DNA of 64,000 bases from Bryum argenteum (GCA_037043015.1 CM073325.1:5435001-5499000), one strand, 5' to 3'. Counted from the first letter of the stretch, positions 36,524 through 49,731 are shown. Numbers and translations: made by a program. The notes: generated by a model from the letters alone, not told the origin.

Positions 36524-37424
36524 GACGGCTTGTTAATGTGTTCCATACGAAAGGAAATGGTTACCGAGGTTTCGTATGCATGCAAAACCTGGTACCCTGG
36601 AAACAATCGATATAATCTGCAATCGACTTTACTATTAAAATCAGAACGAATTCACAAGTTTGACGGCTTCTCTCAGGGCGAATCGCATACAGGATATGAC
36701 TGAAGGAGATCGTCACCTACATAAACCTCCGATCAAGGCTGACGGTAAAAGCGAAACCCTTGTACAGTAAGCCTGCTTCTCTCCCAATGGTCACACTCCA
36801 TAAGCAAATGAAATGAAAGCTGAACCTGAACCCGAACCCAGCAGAAGTGAGTAAGAAGACACTCGATCAACGTAGCACCGTCCGCCCTTAAACCTTGCTA
36901 CGAACCGCAAATGACTCTTCGAGGTGAGTCTCCGGGGATATTTCATAATTACTGTAGCGAGCCTTGATGGAACAGTAAAGTCATCTTGATCAAGTGAATT
37001 TGTCACAATTCTCGGGATGAGCTTCTAGTCCACCCAGATCAAAGTTCTGGTTCCCACATTCTCTGAAGCATCACTGAATTGGCATTCGAGTTGCAGAACA
37101 AAATCATGAGTGAAAGCTGGAGTGAAGAGATCGTGGTGATAGCATTTGAAACATGCATTGCAAGTGAGCGAGCATCACTTGAAGCTCTGCTTTTCGGAAG
37201 TGAAGTGTGGGATGACTCTTCAACTGCAGCAACATTCTTCCTTGGAGCACTTCTATGAGCAATGTGACACTTGGAATTTGGATTTCCAAGCACAACAACA
37301 AAATGATGTATTTAATATGTTAAAAGAGGATTTCATTACGCCCCTAAATGCGCTGAATGTCGAAAGAAACTACATTTTGAAATTTTGAAGTGCCTTCACT
37401 TTAAAGTTTGAAGTGCCATAATTT

Positions 37425-37870
37425 TAAAGCTTTAAACTTTAAAGTGCCATTACTTCTTCATTGGGAGTTTATTTTTGGCAAAATCATTTGGATTGGGTCT
37501 CATTTCAAGTCTTGTTTGTATTGTAAGATTCAAGACTCACGCAAGAATGTATGAACTTAGGATATGCATTTTCATGAAGACAACTCATTTTTTTTGAGTT
37601 TTTGAACTTGGAACATGTGCAACACTACAAAATATTTATGTAAAATCCAATCTTTTTTCTCCTAAGTTTCTTTTACATAGATATGACCATGAGATGAAAT
37701 CCAACAACTTAATTGTAAAACAAATTCTTCAAAGTTTTGGATATTGTAGGTATGGATGAGCAGTAATGTTTTTACATTGGAAATACCGTAAAAATAGATG
37801 GTAATTGAGGAGTTGTTCCTCCTTTATCTGCCGCCAAGTTTCAACTATACTTATTGGTTCGATTAAAATT
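37425..37870. repeat. dispersed repeat family R, copy 2
   Basis: Diverged copy of 4090-4480, sharing TTGGATTGGGTCTCATTTCAAGTC-type sequence, GAAGACAACTC and the GACCATGA..TGAAATCCAACAACTT region. It lies between the 5' flank of TIR-NBS-LRR gene 1 and decayed GOST-like copy b. This is the same relative place as the R remnant at 29620-29690. Confidence 0.6.
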
Positions 37871-37937
37871 TTGGTTTACTTTTCGTGGCAAAAACTTGGT
37901 TAATTTTCAGTACCGAACTTTGATATGCGAGTGTTGT

Positions 37938-39293
37938 ACTGTATTCTACTGTTGGTGATTTTGGAAGTGATTATTGGTTAGTTTTTAGAAGTCGATTTTG
38001 ATGGTTGTGTGGTGCACGTATTCGTGTTTGAATTTGAGAACATGTTGATTCTGGATAATCTTCGGAGTGTTCGTTTCCTGAATCTTCTTTGAGATGATGT
38101 GCTTCATCGCCTTTCTGTTGATTGCGCATGGCTATTATATTATGCACGAGCAACTGTCGGTGTTGGAGCGGCATTCTATCACTGGTCTTGCTTTGCTTCT
38201 GTAGTGAAATCCTCACGAGGGTAGAAGGCTGCCGTCCATCAATTTGTTGTTAGTTCTACAACCCTGTTTGCTGCACTCAGCAAAAACTCACTCTAAAATC
38301 AACTCCCAATTTATTGTACCAATTGGTTCACCTTCAGTTAGTACTCTAAAGTCACGAAAGTCAGGTTTACATTTGTAACTCAAAATTGTGGTCAATGCTA
38401 GGAAGTTAGCATGCCTAGAAACCAAGCAGATTTTATTATTTGAACAAGTTCTCAGGGAGTGATCGATTGTCGGAATTTTCTAGGAGAGTGTGCAAACTTT
38501 GTGGGAAAGCAGTGATGAAGATGTACAAATTTTCTAACTTTTTCTTTTTTTGGTTATAGAAGGTGATGTCATATGTGTATCTTTTATTGATGAAGGTGTA
38601 ATGTACAATTGAGGATGAACTTGAAAAACTAGAATCTTCCTAAAATCTTCCTCTGGTGGGGAAATCTTCTTCTCCTATTATATCAAATTGTAGTCGTTTT
38701 CTGTTCATGAACCTCAAAATATTAAGAGCGCTAAAAAAGTCTAAAATACTAACAAGACCAGAATTACTACAACGTCTTGCGGTCAATGATCCGGCATTTA
38801 GTTGTGAAGCAACTTAATTAATCACTGATTTGATTTGGGAGAGTTAGTATATTGTGTTGACTCATAATATAATGCTCACCTAAGTATTACCCAAGTATCC
38901 TACAACGATTACCGGATGCTCTTGGGATAAAGAAGAAGAAAGAGAAAATATTTGTTCATAGTGTTTTTGATGGTATTGTCATGGTGGAAATTTTGGAGCC
39001 AACATCAATCATCACTAACGGATGTTCACAAAGACCGATGTTAGTGATAGTGCAGAACGCAGGCATCACCGACTTTGCTTCCGAAGACGATGACCATGTC
39101 AAGGGACCGAACAAGGTCTTCAACATTCACATATAACTCTACTGACCGAGAGCCTTTGGATAAAAAGAGCCAGAACAAGATATTTGAGAAGAGAACAAGA
39201 TGGTGTTCATTGATGAGGTTGTGCTAAACGACTCTCAAGTGCTACTCGTTCCTTCAGTTTGAGAACAAATCAAATTCAAGCCTTGTATGACCC
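37938..39293 (+). pseudogene. decayed copy b of the GOST-like gene (exons 3 and 9)
   Basis: Exon 3 with its upstream intron is recognisable at about 37938-38260, with frame-breaking changes (for example TTTCTCG to TTTCCTG, and a TAG in the CTTCTGTAGTGAAATCC stretch). From about 38338 the sequence resumes inside the enlarged intron 6 shared with copy a. The last exon remnant is about 38998-39293, with indels. Exons 4-8 are missing. Its 3' flank to about 40010 matches the flank of the intact gene. It is non-functional. Confidence 0.85.
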
Positions 39294-40499
39294 CATTTTG
39301 CGATTATCGTGTACACTAACCATCTTCTTCCAATAAGTAGATGTACATATGTAGCATAGCATAGCCTAGCCCGACTTCGTCCAGGAGACAACATTTGTCC
39401 GATCACTACATCTGTCATAGAAACCACACAATCATGCCATCATCTGTTCCTGGCTATTCTGCCGCTCTAAACAGTTGTACAATACCACATGCATTGCAAT
39501 TCAATCTCAATACTTCGATCGCTGACTACACCATTGTGCTTCTTACCTCTTGAAACTCGTAAGTTTGCAGGCATTGTGGAGCTACTGTTTCAAGGTATCA
39601 TCCCTTGACTTCATAATAAGTTGTATCGTACAAAGTATGCACTGTTGATCAATCTCCGTGCACTGACCACTACGTTTACTACATCATTATGCTTCTTACC
39701 TCTTATACAAAATAACTTACAGTTTGTGCTCAATGTCCGCTGGAGCTATTGTTTTGAGGTATCATTGCTGGGCTTAATAACTGATTAATCGGAGCTACCA
39801 CATGGAGGGAGTATGATCGGTTGTCGGTAAGGAGGGGCGTTGGATGATTGAGTGACAGGCATTGTTGGCTGGCACGGAGGCATGAGCGTGTTATTCGATG
39901 TCAGAGAGAGCGTGGAGAGAATATGCTCTTTCGGCAGAATCTGCTACTCCACTGCACCTCAGCTGCTCCATCATCACATTCTCTTCTTTTCTGGCTATGG
40001 CTCTGACTTGTCACGTGGTTTCTATCCTCATTGCAGTCTTTTCTTCTGGATACATTTTTCAAGTCACTGGTCTATTTTGTTGGATTTGTCTCAAGTGGAA
40101 CATGTCTTTCTTCCGTGATATGTTTTCATACGGAAGAATACACCTAAAACTGGCGAAGTACGAGAAATGTCCCACTGGTATGAACTTAGAGGGTTTAGAC
40201 TGCCCCATTTGAGACGAGAACACCTACAAGACCGACAAACACTAATTCTATCATACATGGTTTTTTCACAAAAAAACATGTACAAGTAAACATGGGTGCA
40301 CTTAAAAGATCCGTATTAAACTTGTAAGTAAGTATGCTCAATAAGGTGAATTCTTTCTATCAAAGTAGAGGATATAAGGGAGATCAAATTAGCGAAGTAA
40401 AAATGGCATGAGTGGTTTGATAAGGTTTTGGACTTGTATGCATGTCTCAAACTATAGAGGATCGGTAGACTTTACCCGTATGATCTTGCGCGTAAGACT

Positions 40500-40640
40500 A
40501 TTCTTAATTACTATTCCAAAACTCAATTGTTTGATGTTTACCGTTTGAGAGATTGTAACATCCAATGTCTATCTCCCAAGTTTTTGTGGGCAATGTGAAG
40601 TTTATTTTCAAAAGTTTTGGAGGCTGGTAAAAATTTCAAC
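40500..40640. mobile_element. TTAA-type MITE internal fragment
   Basis: The block TTGTTTGATGTTTACCGTTTGAGAG, TTGTAACATCCAATGTCTATCTCCC and TTTTGGAGGCTGG matches the interior of the fold-back element at about 54680-54785. No terminal CCCCTAA/TTAA end is visible, so this is a degraded fragment. Confidence 0.45.
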
Positions 40641-40756
40641 ATAGGACACTTGGGAATGTAAGGGAAATTCTTTAGTTGTGAACATATTCTCCAAAACAAA
40701 TTTATTTTATATTTTTCAAAAAAAATTTAGAACTAATATTAAACCGCCCCATTCAT

Positions 40757-40840
40757 GTGGCGACTTGCTATGGAGGTCAAAGTCATTTTCAGTCAATTGC
40801 AATCCGAAGAAAACGGATCCCTGTCCTCATCGCCTCCTAG
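40757..40840. repeat. short duplicated segment (pair with 50893-50975)
   Basis: GCAATCCGAAGAAAACGGAT and CCCTGTCCTCATCGCCTCCTA are shared exactly with 50893-50975, and the preceding 40 bp are near-identical. The segment is non-coding. It is another sign of local shuffling across 40-51 kb. Confidence 0.75.
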
Positions 40841-41907
40841 AAAGGAAGAAGGTTGTTGTGAGCAAAATCGAAAAATGTTGAGTCTCGTTTGTAGAAGTAC
40901 AGTAAGGGACAAGTGAATATTGGTGCTGTGTATGCCAAAGTGTTAGAATAAGGACATTACATTATCTTGATGTTTAAATGGGATGGGAGTTTTTCCATAC
41001 TTGATTTAGGTGGTTAGACCAACGCAGTTTGGTGGATATAGGTTGCTTTATTTTGAGTTTATTGATCCACTAAGATCTTTGATAGCTTAAATGGAATTTT
41101 GCAATTTTGGCTTTTGGTAAATTTTGCATCAATTCTATATCTCATGATCTCACAATTTAGACACTTCCTATGGTTGAAATTAATTATGGCACTTGAGGTA
41201 GTAATTACCTTCAAGAATGAAAGCAACAAAGACTTTAAATAAGATTTTGACCTTAACGGTTGCATGTTACATTTTTTGGTTTTTGAACTCCAAAACACAC
41301 AAAGATTTTCAATTTCATGGTTTTGCATCAAACTACAAATGGTCTTTTGGCTTCAAGGTGTTGATTAGAAAAATGGCAAAATAAACGTCTTTGGATTGAG
41401 GTAGGAATTCGAACAAGTTATATTTAAGAATTTAATTGGAATTTAAAATAAGTTTAATTTGAGAAATTCATTACATTGAAAAATGCAAATACTTAACTGC
41501 ATCCAATTGCTAGGAATGTTTAATTCAATTCAACAAGCTATAGCTTTTAAAGCTTTTTATTGCCACCATCCTAGAACTCAAAAGTTTGTCTTGAGTTTGT
41601 ATTGTACCGCCTATTGCAATCGTTAAAAAGCTTGAGAACTAATTGTCATCACTCCCACCGTCAGATCTCAAAGATAACTTGACATACTACTTGCATGCCA
41701 AATTTGAACTGTCAATTCTGCATTGATTGTGAGATTGTAATTGTCGAAGTTGGATGAATTTTGTTCTTGCGCAAACCCTCAAAACCTGTTTTGGGATTTT
41801 AAGGATCTCTAGGGGTTAAAATCAAAGGACTCACTACTCAACTACTTATGAGATTGAGGCATTGAATTTACACAAAACCATTTGAGGTACACGTTCATTT
41901 AGAGACA

Positions 41908-44900
41908 TCATATGAATTGCCTCAATATCGGTTCAAACAAGGATTTACACACAAAACAATTCTCTCCCTTGCACCTTCCTGGATAAAGTTCAAAATGCTC
42001 GCAGATTTCGCACTCCTGTTGACATATTACACCGAATCTCAAATGTCGATGAATGCAAACTAAGCAATTGTCAAAATTGCAAACGGGATGATGGCACTGC
42101 ACAATTTCAAACCATCATCACATGCAATCTTAGTCATATACAACACTCTCAAAGCACTCAAATCTCATGCTATTTTGGAATTGATTTGTACAACTCTAGT
42201 GTGTTGATACCAAACTAGACTTTTGGAAAATAATTAATCACCTACCTTATTTGCAATGTCATAGTATTTTCAACCTCAGAAGCATTATCAATCAATATTG
42301 CTTCTGTTAACTTGATTGCAATTCCCAATGGACCTTGTGTGAAAGTACCTATTCGCAGTACAAGCTTAACTACTACAAAATAATATCTCAACATCACTAT
42401 TATGAAAACATTACTTCATACACTTCAAAAACAACAAACAGTTATTGGAAAATAGTAATAGTTTGAAAAAAGTCATTTCTAATGACAACTTTCTCAAATA
42501 CAAACATTTGTATTCATATACTTTTGAGGAATGGAAAGGTTTTCATTCAAGTGAAATTAAAATGTGAATATATCACCATACATACCTGGTGGTGGTGGTA
42601 TCTGTGAGTGCCATGCTTGATTTCTTTATAATTCTTCCAAGGACACGTAGAATCTTCAAGCGAACAACACTCATGGACACAAACCTCTTGTAAATTAGGC
42701 ATCTCGCTAAGGTTCGGTAGTAGGCAAAGATTTTTGCACTCGCTCAAGTCTAGTGAAGTCAATTTTGATAATTGATCCATACCTTCGATTGTAGAATTCT
42801 TACATCATAATTTCAATGTCATTAATCCTGATAGCTTGCGAAGTCCTTGTACCTCCCTTGTGTAGTTGCATAGGGAAAGGTTGAGGGCAGACAACTCTCG
42901 CAAGCCTCCAAGTGGACTTACATCAACTCTTTGAGTGTTACACACGTCGTGGTCATCAATGTCCTCAATATCCAAAATCTTGAGGGATTGCAAGTTTGAG
43001 GCACAACTCAAAAATCCTTCAAAAGGCATCTCACTTTGAGATGCATTAGAGTACAGAAGATATATTTCTTCTAATGCCTTTAATTTCTCAAATATTTGGG
43101 GTTTGGTCTCAATTCCATCCACCAACTCCAAGCACCATGGATTTATCCATAACCTTTTGAGATTGTAACATTCTGCTATAAATGAAATCCGCTCCACATC
43201 TCTCCCACACAACTGAAAAAACTCAAGCTTTGGAAGACACCCTTCATTACCATCCCCTTTCGTACTACAAACAATCTCCACCAAGCCCTCTACATCCAAG
43301 ATCAACACACGCAGGCTCTTCATGCACCCCAAATCAAGAATGGAATTCTTTACAACCTGAGCTTCATATATGATAAGGCACTCTAACATCTCACATTGTT
43401 GCAGTTGTTTAGGATTAATGATGATCTTCGATTTACCTTCCACACAAAATCTCCTCACTAAACCAACATTTATTCCACATGGCGAATTCACCGAGTGCAC
43501 CCACCACTCCCTTTCTCTGCTACCTTCTTTCATAACCAATGATTGTGCAAACTCTATATACAAGTCATGTAATTTAAGAGTAGGGCTTCCCTCATAGATT
43601 AGAGACTTCCGCTGCAAGTCCTTCACCTGCTCAAAAATCAGCACCATAGAATCATTAGATTTTACTAACATCTATCTTTCCAAAAGAAGATGAGAAGAAA
43701 ACATACAAGACGCATGCCTAGAATATCAACAATCTACAATGGAGTGATAAATTCCCACCTTTCTCTCTGCCATAATTGGAGAAATGCCATGCAATGCCGC
43801 AATAAATGACACTTGCCTTTCGTAATCCAACGTATCCAGAGTAAAGATGCAACAATCGCTCCAAAAAGTATAACTCAACAATAAGGCCACATCTAAGAAG
43901 ACCAATTTCCCCATGTCTGACAATGTAAAGTAGTTCAGACCCACAATATCGTTCACTCGCTTCGATTCTCTACACTCTTGTAGTTTGTTCTCAACCAAAA
44001 TATGCTCCTTCCACTTCATGATATTTTCTTTGTCGACGTCGTGGAAATAACTCCCCAATGCTCTTATAACAAGTGGATGGTATTGTTGCTTTGCATATCC
44101 ATCCTCAGCAAATTGACATTGTCCAAGACATGCTTCCACTATCTCATCTTCATATAGTTGTAACTTGCTTAATGATTTTTTTGGAGCAGCCACAGAGAGA
44201 AGCAACTCTCTTGCTTCATGCTTTTCCAACCTTGATATGGGTTTAGAATACTTTTCCTCCCCAAATATGGAATCCAAAATTGCTCGACTCCGTGATGTGA
44301 CCATCACCTTGCTAGCAGTTGCAACTACAGTCTTCACCAAACCACGCGCTTCCTCTCGAGAGGACTCAACGTCCCCAACATTATCCACAGCAAGAAACAC
44401 TGCTGGTTGACCTTCCAATCGCCTTCGTAAGCATTCCAGTCCCTACACACCAAGCAACAAATCTCAAGTAGCCAATGAGTCTTATTCTCGTATCAGCCTA
44501 CATTATCACAAGTTCCAATACAAAGTCCGGACATGGCTGAATACGTATCCACAAGAAGCACCCATCAACCACGACCACGACCAGGATGCCCTAGTTCTTA
44601 CCTGCGACTCTGAATCGATGCTGTCAACAATCCTCGTGTCCAAACCACTCAATCCTCGAAGTATAGTTTTTATCCTTGAAACCCGACCCTTTTTAGCACT
44701 CTGCTCACTCTGGTCCTCCGCATCGCTTGGCAGCTCCACGTAACATACCCGCGGACCATACTCCTCCTGAAAATAACTGCACATAGCTTTGCACAGCGTG
44801 GATTTTCCCACCCCACCAAGCCCGTATAATCCTAGATAATAACATCCTTTTCTACAAATAATCTCCTCAGATGTCCCCTCCTCAGATGTCCCCTCCTCAA

Positions 44901-45888
44901 ACATCCTTGATGTTATCTGTAAGGATTCCAACATGCATCAAGCTTAGAGGCGTTTGCACCTCAAGTATGCACATTGTCATTTCAAGGTTTAAAATTGCAA
45001 CTCAAGTTTGCACATTGTCATTTCATGGTTTCCAAACCAGTTATACTACTCTCTGCCATATAGACGCCTTCCACATACCTCACAAAGGCGTCCATATCCT
45101 CGGATGTCATCAGTCTTATACTTCAGCACTGGAGGCACTTTGTTGCATATCTCCTCCACCACGGCTTTCCTATACTTCACTTCTGAAGTCCCATACTTGC
45201 CAAACTCCACGCCGTTGTATGCCCGTAACTCTCGCACAGCATCACTCCACGAGGCAATCTCCTCTGCCGATATCGCACCCTCCTGCACCAATTTCTTCCA
45301 CGACTCCCTCCACTGTATCTCCACTCTCTCTGCAGAAATGTAACTCGGCGACAGCTTATAGAACACGGGAAACAGTTTCAGATTCGGATTTGCCCCCTTC
45401 ATGGCCTTCACAAAGGTGCTCAGCACCAGCATGGGCCATTTCGATCTCAAATAGCCTTCTGACAGCACCACCACTGCCAACAAGCATTGTTCTGCCGCTG
45501 AGAGAATCCTAGGAGGGAACTTGTCTCCCTTCGGTAAACTGTCGGGATCTTGGTCGAAGAAAGGATTATGATCCATCCGTTTTAGATCCTCGTGGAGTTG
45601 CTCAACAAAGTCTTTCTCATCCCCGCTGTGACTTAGAAATATGGTGTGCTTGGAAGTGGGCTGAGGAAGACATCTGCAGACATCAACACCACACGAAGAA
45701 TGTAAGCAGACATTCAAATCTCAATCCTCAGCAGCTAGTGACTTGACATTCTGGCAGAAACTCGGAACCAAAGAGGTCCAAAACTTCAAGGCACTGGAGT
45801 ATATGAACTATGAGGATGAGCTCTGTCGTCATTAAAATTGACATACATACCGCCTTTTGGGTGCTGGCTCTGATTCATGCTCTGCCAT
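41908..45888 (-). CDS. TIR-NBS-LRR immune receptor gene 2, in-frame TGA in the LRR part
   Basis: Same architecture as gene 1. Minus-strand exons: 45851-45888, 45079-45673, 44602-44916, 43759-44442, 42586-43626 and 41908-42096. Phases close for 953 codons plus stop if one internal TGA is ignored. That TGA (42805-42807) stands where gene 1 has GAA, after SGLMTLKL, and removes the last LRRs and the Cys-rich exon. TIR domain about residues 21-190; position 96, Glu in gene 1 and the usual TIR NADase glutamate, is Val here (KWPMLVLST). P-loop GLGGVGKST, kinase-2-like FLAVDNV, KVMVTSRSR and LKLHDL are intact. The splice acceptor before exon 3 differs by two bases from gene 1 (TTACAG against TTCCAG) but still works. 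The start gives MAEHESEP. The gene may encode a truncated TIR-NBS protein or be decaying. Confidence 0.85.
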
Positions 45889-46239
45889 GACGGCCTTCGA
45901 TGGATTTTACCCAACTGTCTGCTCGATAACACTGGTCTAACAACAGTGCTTTCAGCAACAGATCCTAAATTGCTCCGGGAAAGTGACAAGGGCCTGGGCT
46001 TCAGAGACTGTCGATAGCTAAACCATCACATGACGAGACTATGGGTACTGCTTTTGTACAAAACAAGCCTCGGAGTGGCTCGGATTTGTGTCGCACAACA
46101 ACCTCGGTCTTTCTATTCGATTCTCAGCATCCCCCAGCTTGCATATAAATTGTCACTGCAAAAGTACACCGGAAACATCTGATCACTGATAGGAGTAATT
46201 TCATACTATAACCTCAAACCCTTCCATCACAGACTGACC

Positions 46240-46545
46240 TCAATTTGCTAGGCTGCAGGCCGAATGACTTTTCCCAGAAGTCGAGAATGAATAAAAAGAG
46301 AACAGGGATCCTGAAAGAGAGCAAGGCTGTGAGTGACACTTACAGTCACGTTCGTTTGAGTTCGACGCCTCACCAAGTTGACATTGAGTGAGGTAACCAG
46401 TCCAACGAGCGCGGGTGGAGGAGAGGCTAACTACGGAAATAAGCAAGAAACAACGAACGAGGCTTCTACGAACACCAGAGATTTCGATATCCCAGAACAG
46501 TGGACAGTCTAGTGGTTCTCATGATCTTTGCGGGTTCGGCCACAC
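46240..46545 (-). other. 5' flank of TIR-NBS-LRR gene 2, counterpart of 36206-36523
   Basis: Matches the hydrophobic open frame upstream of gene 1, but a 1-nt shift around 46330 breaks that frame. This argues against a conserved protein and favours non-coding leader or promoter sequence. Confidence 0.3.
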
Positions 46546-47867
46546 CGTTGACGAGGCTCGTCGATGTGTTCCATACGAGAAGAAATGGGCACCGGTGTTC
46601 CGTATGAATGCAAACCCTAGAAACAAGCGTTCTCATCTGCAATCGAGTTGAGTATCGAAATCAGAACACTCCACAAAATTAGCGGGTACTCTGAGGACGA
46701 ATTGTATAAAGTATGTGATTAAAGAGAGGCGTCACGTACATAAACCTCCGGTCAAGGCTGTCGGTAAAGCGAAACCCTTCTAGCCCACCAAGTCCAGCCT
46801 GCTACCCTCCCAATGGCCACTCTCGATGAGCAAACGAAATGGAATGTGGCCGTGAGCCCAGCAGAAGAAGTGAGTGATTAGCCAACCCCTCAGCGTAGCA
46901 CCGTCCGCCCTTGAGCCCTCGCTTCGATCTGCAAATGACTCGTCGGGGTGTGTCTCCAGGGGACTTTGCAAAAAAACTGAAGCGTGCGTTTGATGGAACA
47001 ATAAAGTCATCTTGATCAAGTCACCTTTGTCACAGTCATCGACATATGTACATGTATCTTATATCTTCAATTTGCATTTTACAGCATTTGTGAGATCGTT
47101 ATGTTTAAAGTTCAAGATTAGTTATTTTCTTCTTTGTAAAGTGGGAACTTAGTCTGTTGGGGGCCGAGATGACCATTATTGGGAGATGATTCCACCTGGA
47201 GCTTTTCGTAGTCGGTACATGTCTACACAATTCAACCCTCTTTCTTAGAACCCTGAACCCTAAACCTTGAATTTTCACATGGAGGTGATTATGCTAAAAT
47301 TCAAATTCAATTACAAATTTATAACAACAAAAAGGGCCTGTAAAATAGTATCAGATTGGGAATCCACACAGTCCTTAGTAACTCCTGTGATTCAGCACGC
47401 TGCAAAAGTATCAATACAAGTTTTCTAATTTTATCCCTTGATAACTTAGGACTCAATAAATCCTTCATACCCCTACATTGACGTATTTCATAAGAATATT
47501 TAAGAGTGATACCTCAAGAAGGTACCAGGGTAGAAGCATCTATATTTGGATGCCCCCCTTTCATCGAACAACCTTTAGAATTGCTTACCTGGTTCTTAGA
47601 TTAGCACATCCTTGCATGTACTCCATACATACATATTTACAGTATTTGGTTATAGGTAAGGCTATACTAGGCTTTTCTAAATTTGCGTTTAATTATCTAA
47701 GTGCCACAAAAATACCACAAAAATGTTGAAGAATTGTCTTTTCTATTAGCTAATGATTGAAAATGAGCAAATCACACATGTCATGACTTCAAATATGATG
47801 AATGGCCCAAGGGTATGATAATATGTGTTTTTACCCTATTTGAGTGTAAGCCAAATAACGGAGAGGA

Positions 47868-48130
47868 TCTAGGAACAAAGAACAAAGGATAGTAGCAGAT
47901 AACAAGAACTAGAAATGAATGATGGGAACCAGGAACAAAAGATGAGAATCGGAAGCAAATGATGGAAACCAATAAGGAAAGTTGGGAAAATGGGGAACTA
48001 TGAATAAAAGATAGGAATCATGAACGAGTTTGGAGGTAGAGAATCAATAAGAAAAAATGGAGAATGGGGAACCATAATAGAGGATGGGGAACTTGAAACA
48101 ATGAAACGAGGGAACGGAGAATGTCCATGC
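47868..48130. repeat. purine-rich degenerate minisatellite, copy 1
   Basis: Degenerate GGAACAAAGGATAGGA-like units repeated across the stretch. The stretch is itself duplicated at about 48595-48865 with the same order of sub-units (ATGATGGAAACCA, TATGAA.A.AAGATGGAA, GAATGGAGAATGGGGAA). No coding capacity. The surrounding 47.05-49.7 kb holds no gene I can recognise. Confidence 0.65.
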
Positions 48131-48594
48131 TACAAATTTTGAAGAACAGAGAAAATTGAGAAGCATGGAACTTGCATATTGATTGCATATCTCAAAATAT
48201 CAACATGACCAAAAACCTCTAACTTTGTATTTTTTTGATACCTAGGTCTAGATTTTGTATACATTATATAAATTTCAATATGACGTTTTTGATGTCCATG
48301 TTCGGAGGACACGGGTAATGACTTGTCTATATATAAAAATATTAAGACCGTCCTTGGTGATTCATACATGCATGGTCATGGTCATAGTCACTATCATCAT
48401 TTGGTCATGTTTACGCGGCATAAAAAGCTTTAAAGATTTTGAAGGGTTTTAGTAAGTGGTATCTCATTGTTATTAAGAGTTATTTAGATGCCAATAATAT
48501 AACAAGGAGTCAAAAGGACAAGACATATGGAAAATGAAAATGGAAGCAAAGAAAGAGATAGTGAACCGGAGATCAAGGGAACATCGGAGCGGAA

Positions 48595-48865
48595 CAAGGA
48601 TTTGGGAACAAAGGATAGGAACTGTGGAACAGAGGATAGAAATGAAGAACAAATAATGAAAACGAGGAAAGATTGATGTAAACTACGAATGAATGATGGA
48701 AACCACAAGGGGGAGTTGGAGGACTAGGAACTGGAAAGAAAAGATGGAAACTATGAACATAAGTTTGGAGATAGGAAATCATCAACAAAAGAATGGAGAA
48801 TGGGGAATTAGAATAAATGATGGGTAATTGGGAACAAGGGAAATAGGGAACGGGGAACATGCTTC
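48595..48865. repeat. purine-rich degenerate minisatellite, copy 2
   Basis: Direct duplicate of 47868-48130, about 730 bp downstream. Both end in a GGGAACGG(G)GAA..ATGC stretch. Confidence 0.65.
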
Positions 48866-49731
48866 AAATCTTAAAACGAAAGGGGGCCATCAACGAGGGA
48901 ACCGCCGGGCGTAGACATTAGTTTTTGAAGAGCACCATATAAAGAGCTCAAATCCGGCCAACCTTCCATCGGGCCCTAGACTTCATGTAAACCAGGCCTT
49001 ATTACATTGCTAAGATATTACTGTAACGATTGCTTTGCGTAGACAACAGAGAAAATTGATGAGATAATAGTTAGTAGGAGAGGAATACATCACTTTACAT
49101 TAAACAACAAAATAAGAAACTCATGGAACTTCATGTAAAGACATTTTTACACTAATCTACAGTATTTGGAAACAATTCAAGAGGTCAAAACTCCCATCTA
49201 ACAAAAAAATAAAAAATAAATGAAAACTTACTCATCTAAAAACTTCCAAAAGATATATTTTTATTCATTTTTATTATTTTTATTCATTTTATCTTTATTA
49301 TGCACATGAGAGCTTGAGATGATTATTGTGTAAGTGGACTCCATTCGTTGAACCTTATTCTGTGGTATAGAACGTGTTACCTCACAATTTGCACAAACTG
49401 TAGCAGATGTATGCTTCCATGTCTTACATTAAGACCAAATCACAATTATACAATCGTATACTTAAAAAGCTCAACATATATGAAGGGAACAGAGCTTGCA
49501 AGCAATAATATTACCAATTTATTAATCAACATTAAGATTGTGCAACTTGCTGCTTGTTATCACAAAACTTCAAACAATTTTGTGAGCTTTGATCAAAGTT
49601 GGAATCCTACCAACACAAATAATGCAATTTGAGAAAGTTCAAAAACTACTTCATTTATCTATCAACCATACTTCCAAAACTTACGAACACACTAATTGAG
49701 CTCAATACTTGTCCCACGCTATAGTTATTGA

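Larger units (their letters stand above)
31420..37040. repeat. segmental duplication, copy 1 (contains TIR-NBS-LRR gene 1)
   Basis: The whole stretch aligns with about 41400-47045 at an offset close to 9.95-9.99 kb. The alignment includes the AT-rich 3' flank, all exons and introns of the receptor gene, and roughly 1.1 kb of 5' flank. Divergence is moderate, with scattered substitutions and small indels. Confidence 0.9.
41400..47045. repeat. segmental duplication, copy 2 (contains TIR-NBS-LRR gene 2)
   Basis: Second copy of the 31420-37040 segment. It includes the 3' flank with its MITE fragment (about 41630-41819, TTAA at 41816-41819), the full receptor gene and the 5' flank up to the CCAATGGCCACTCTCGATGAG stretch near 46810. 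Confidence 0.9.
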
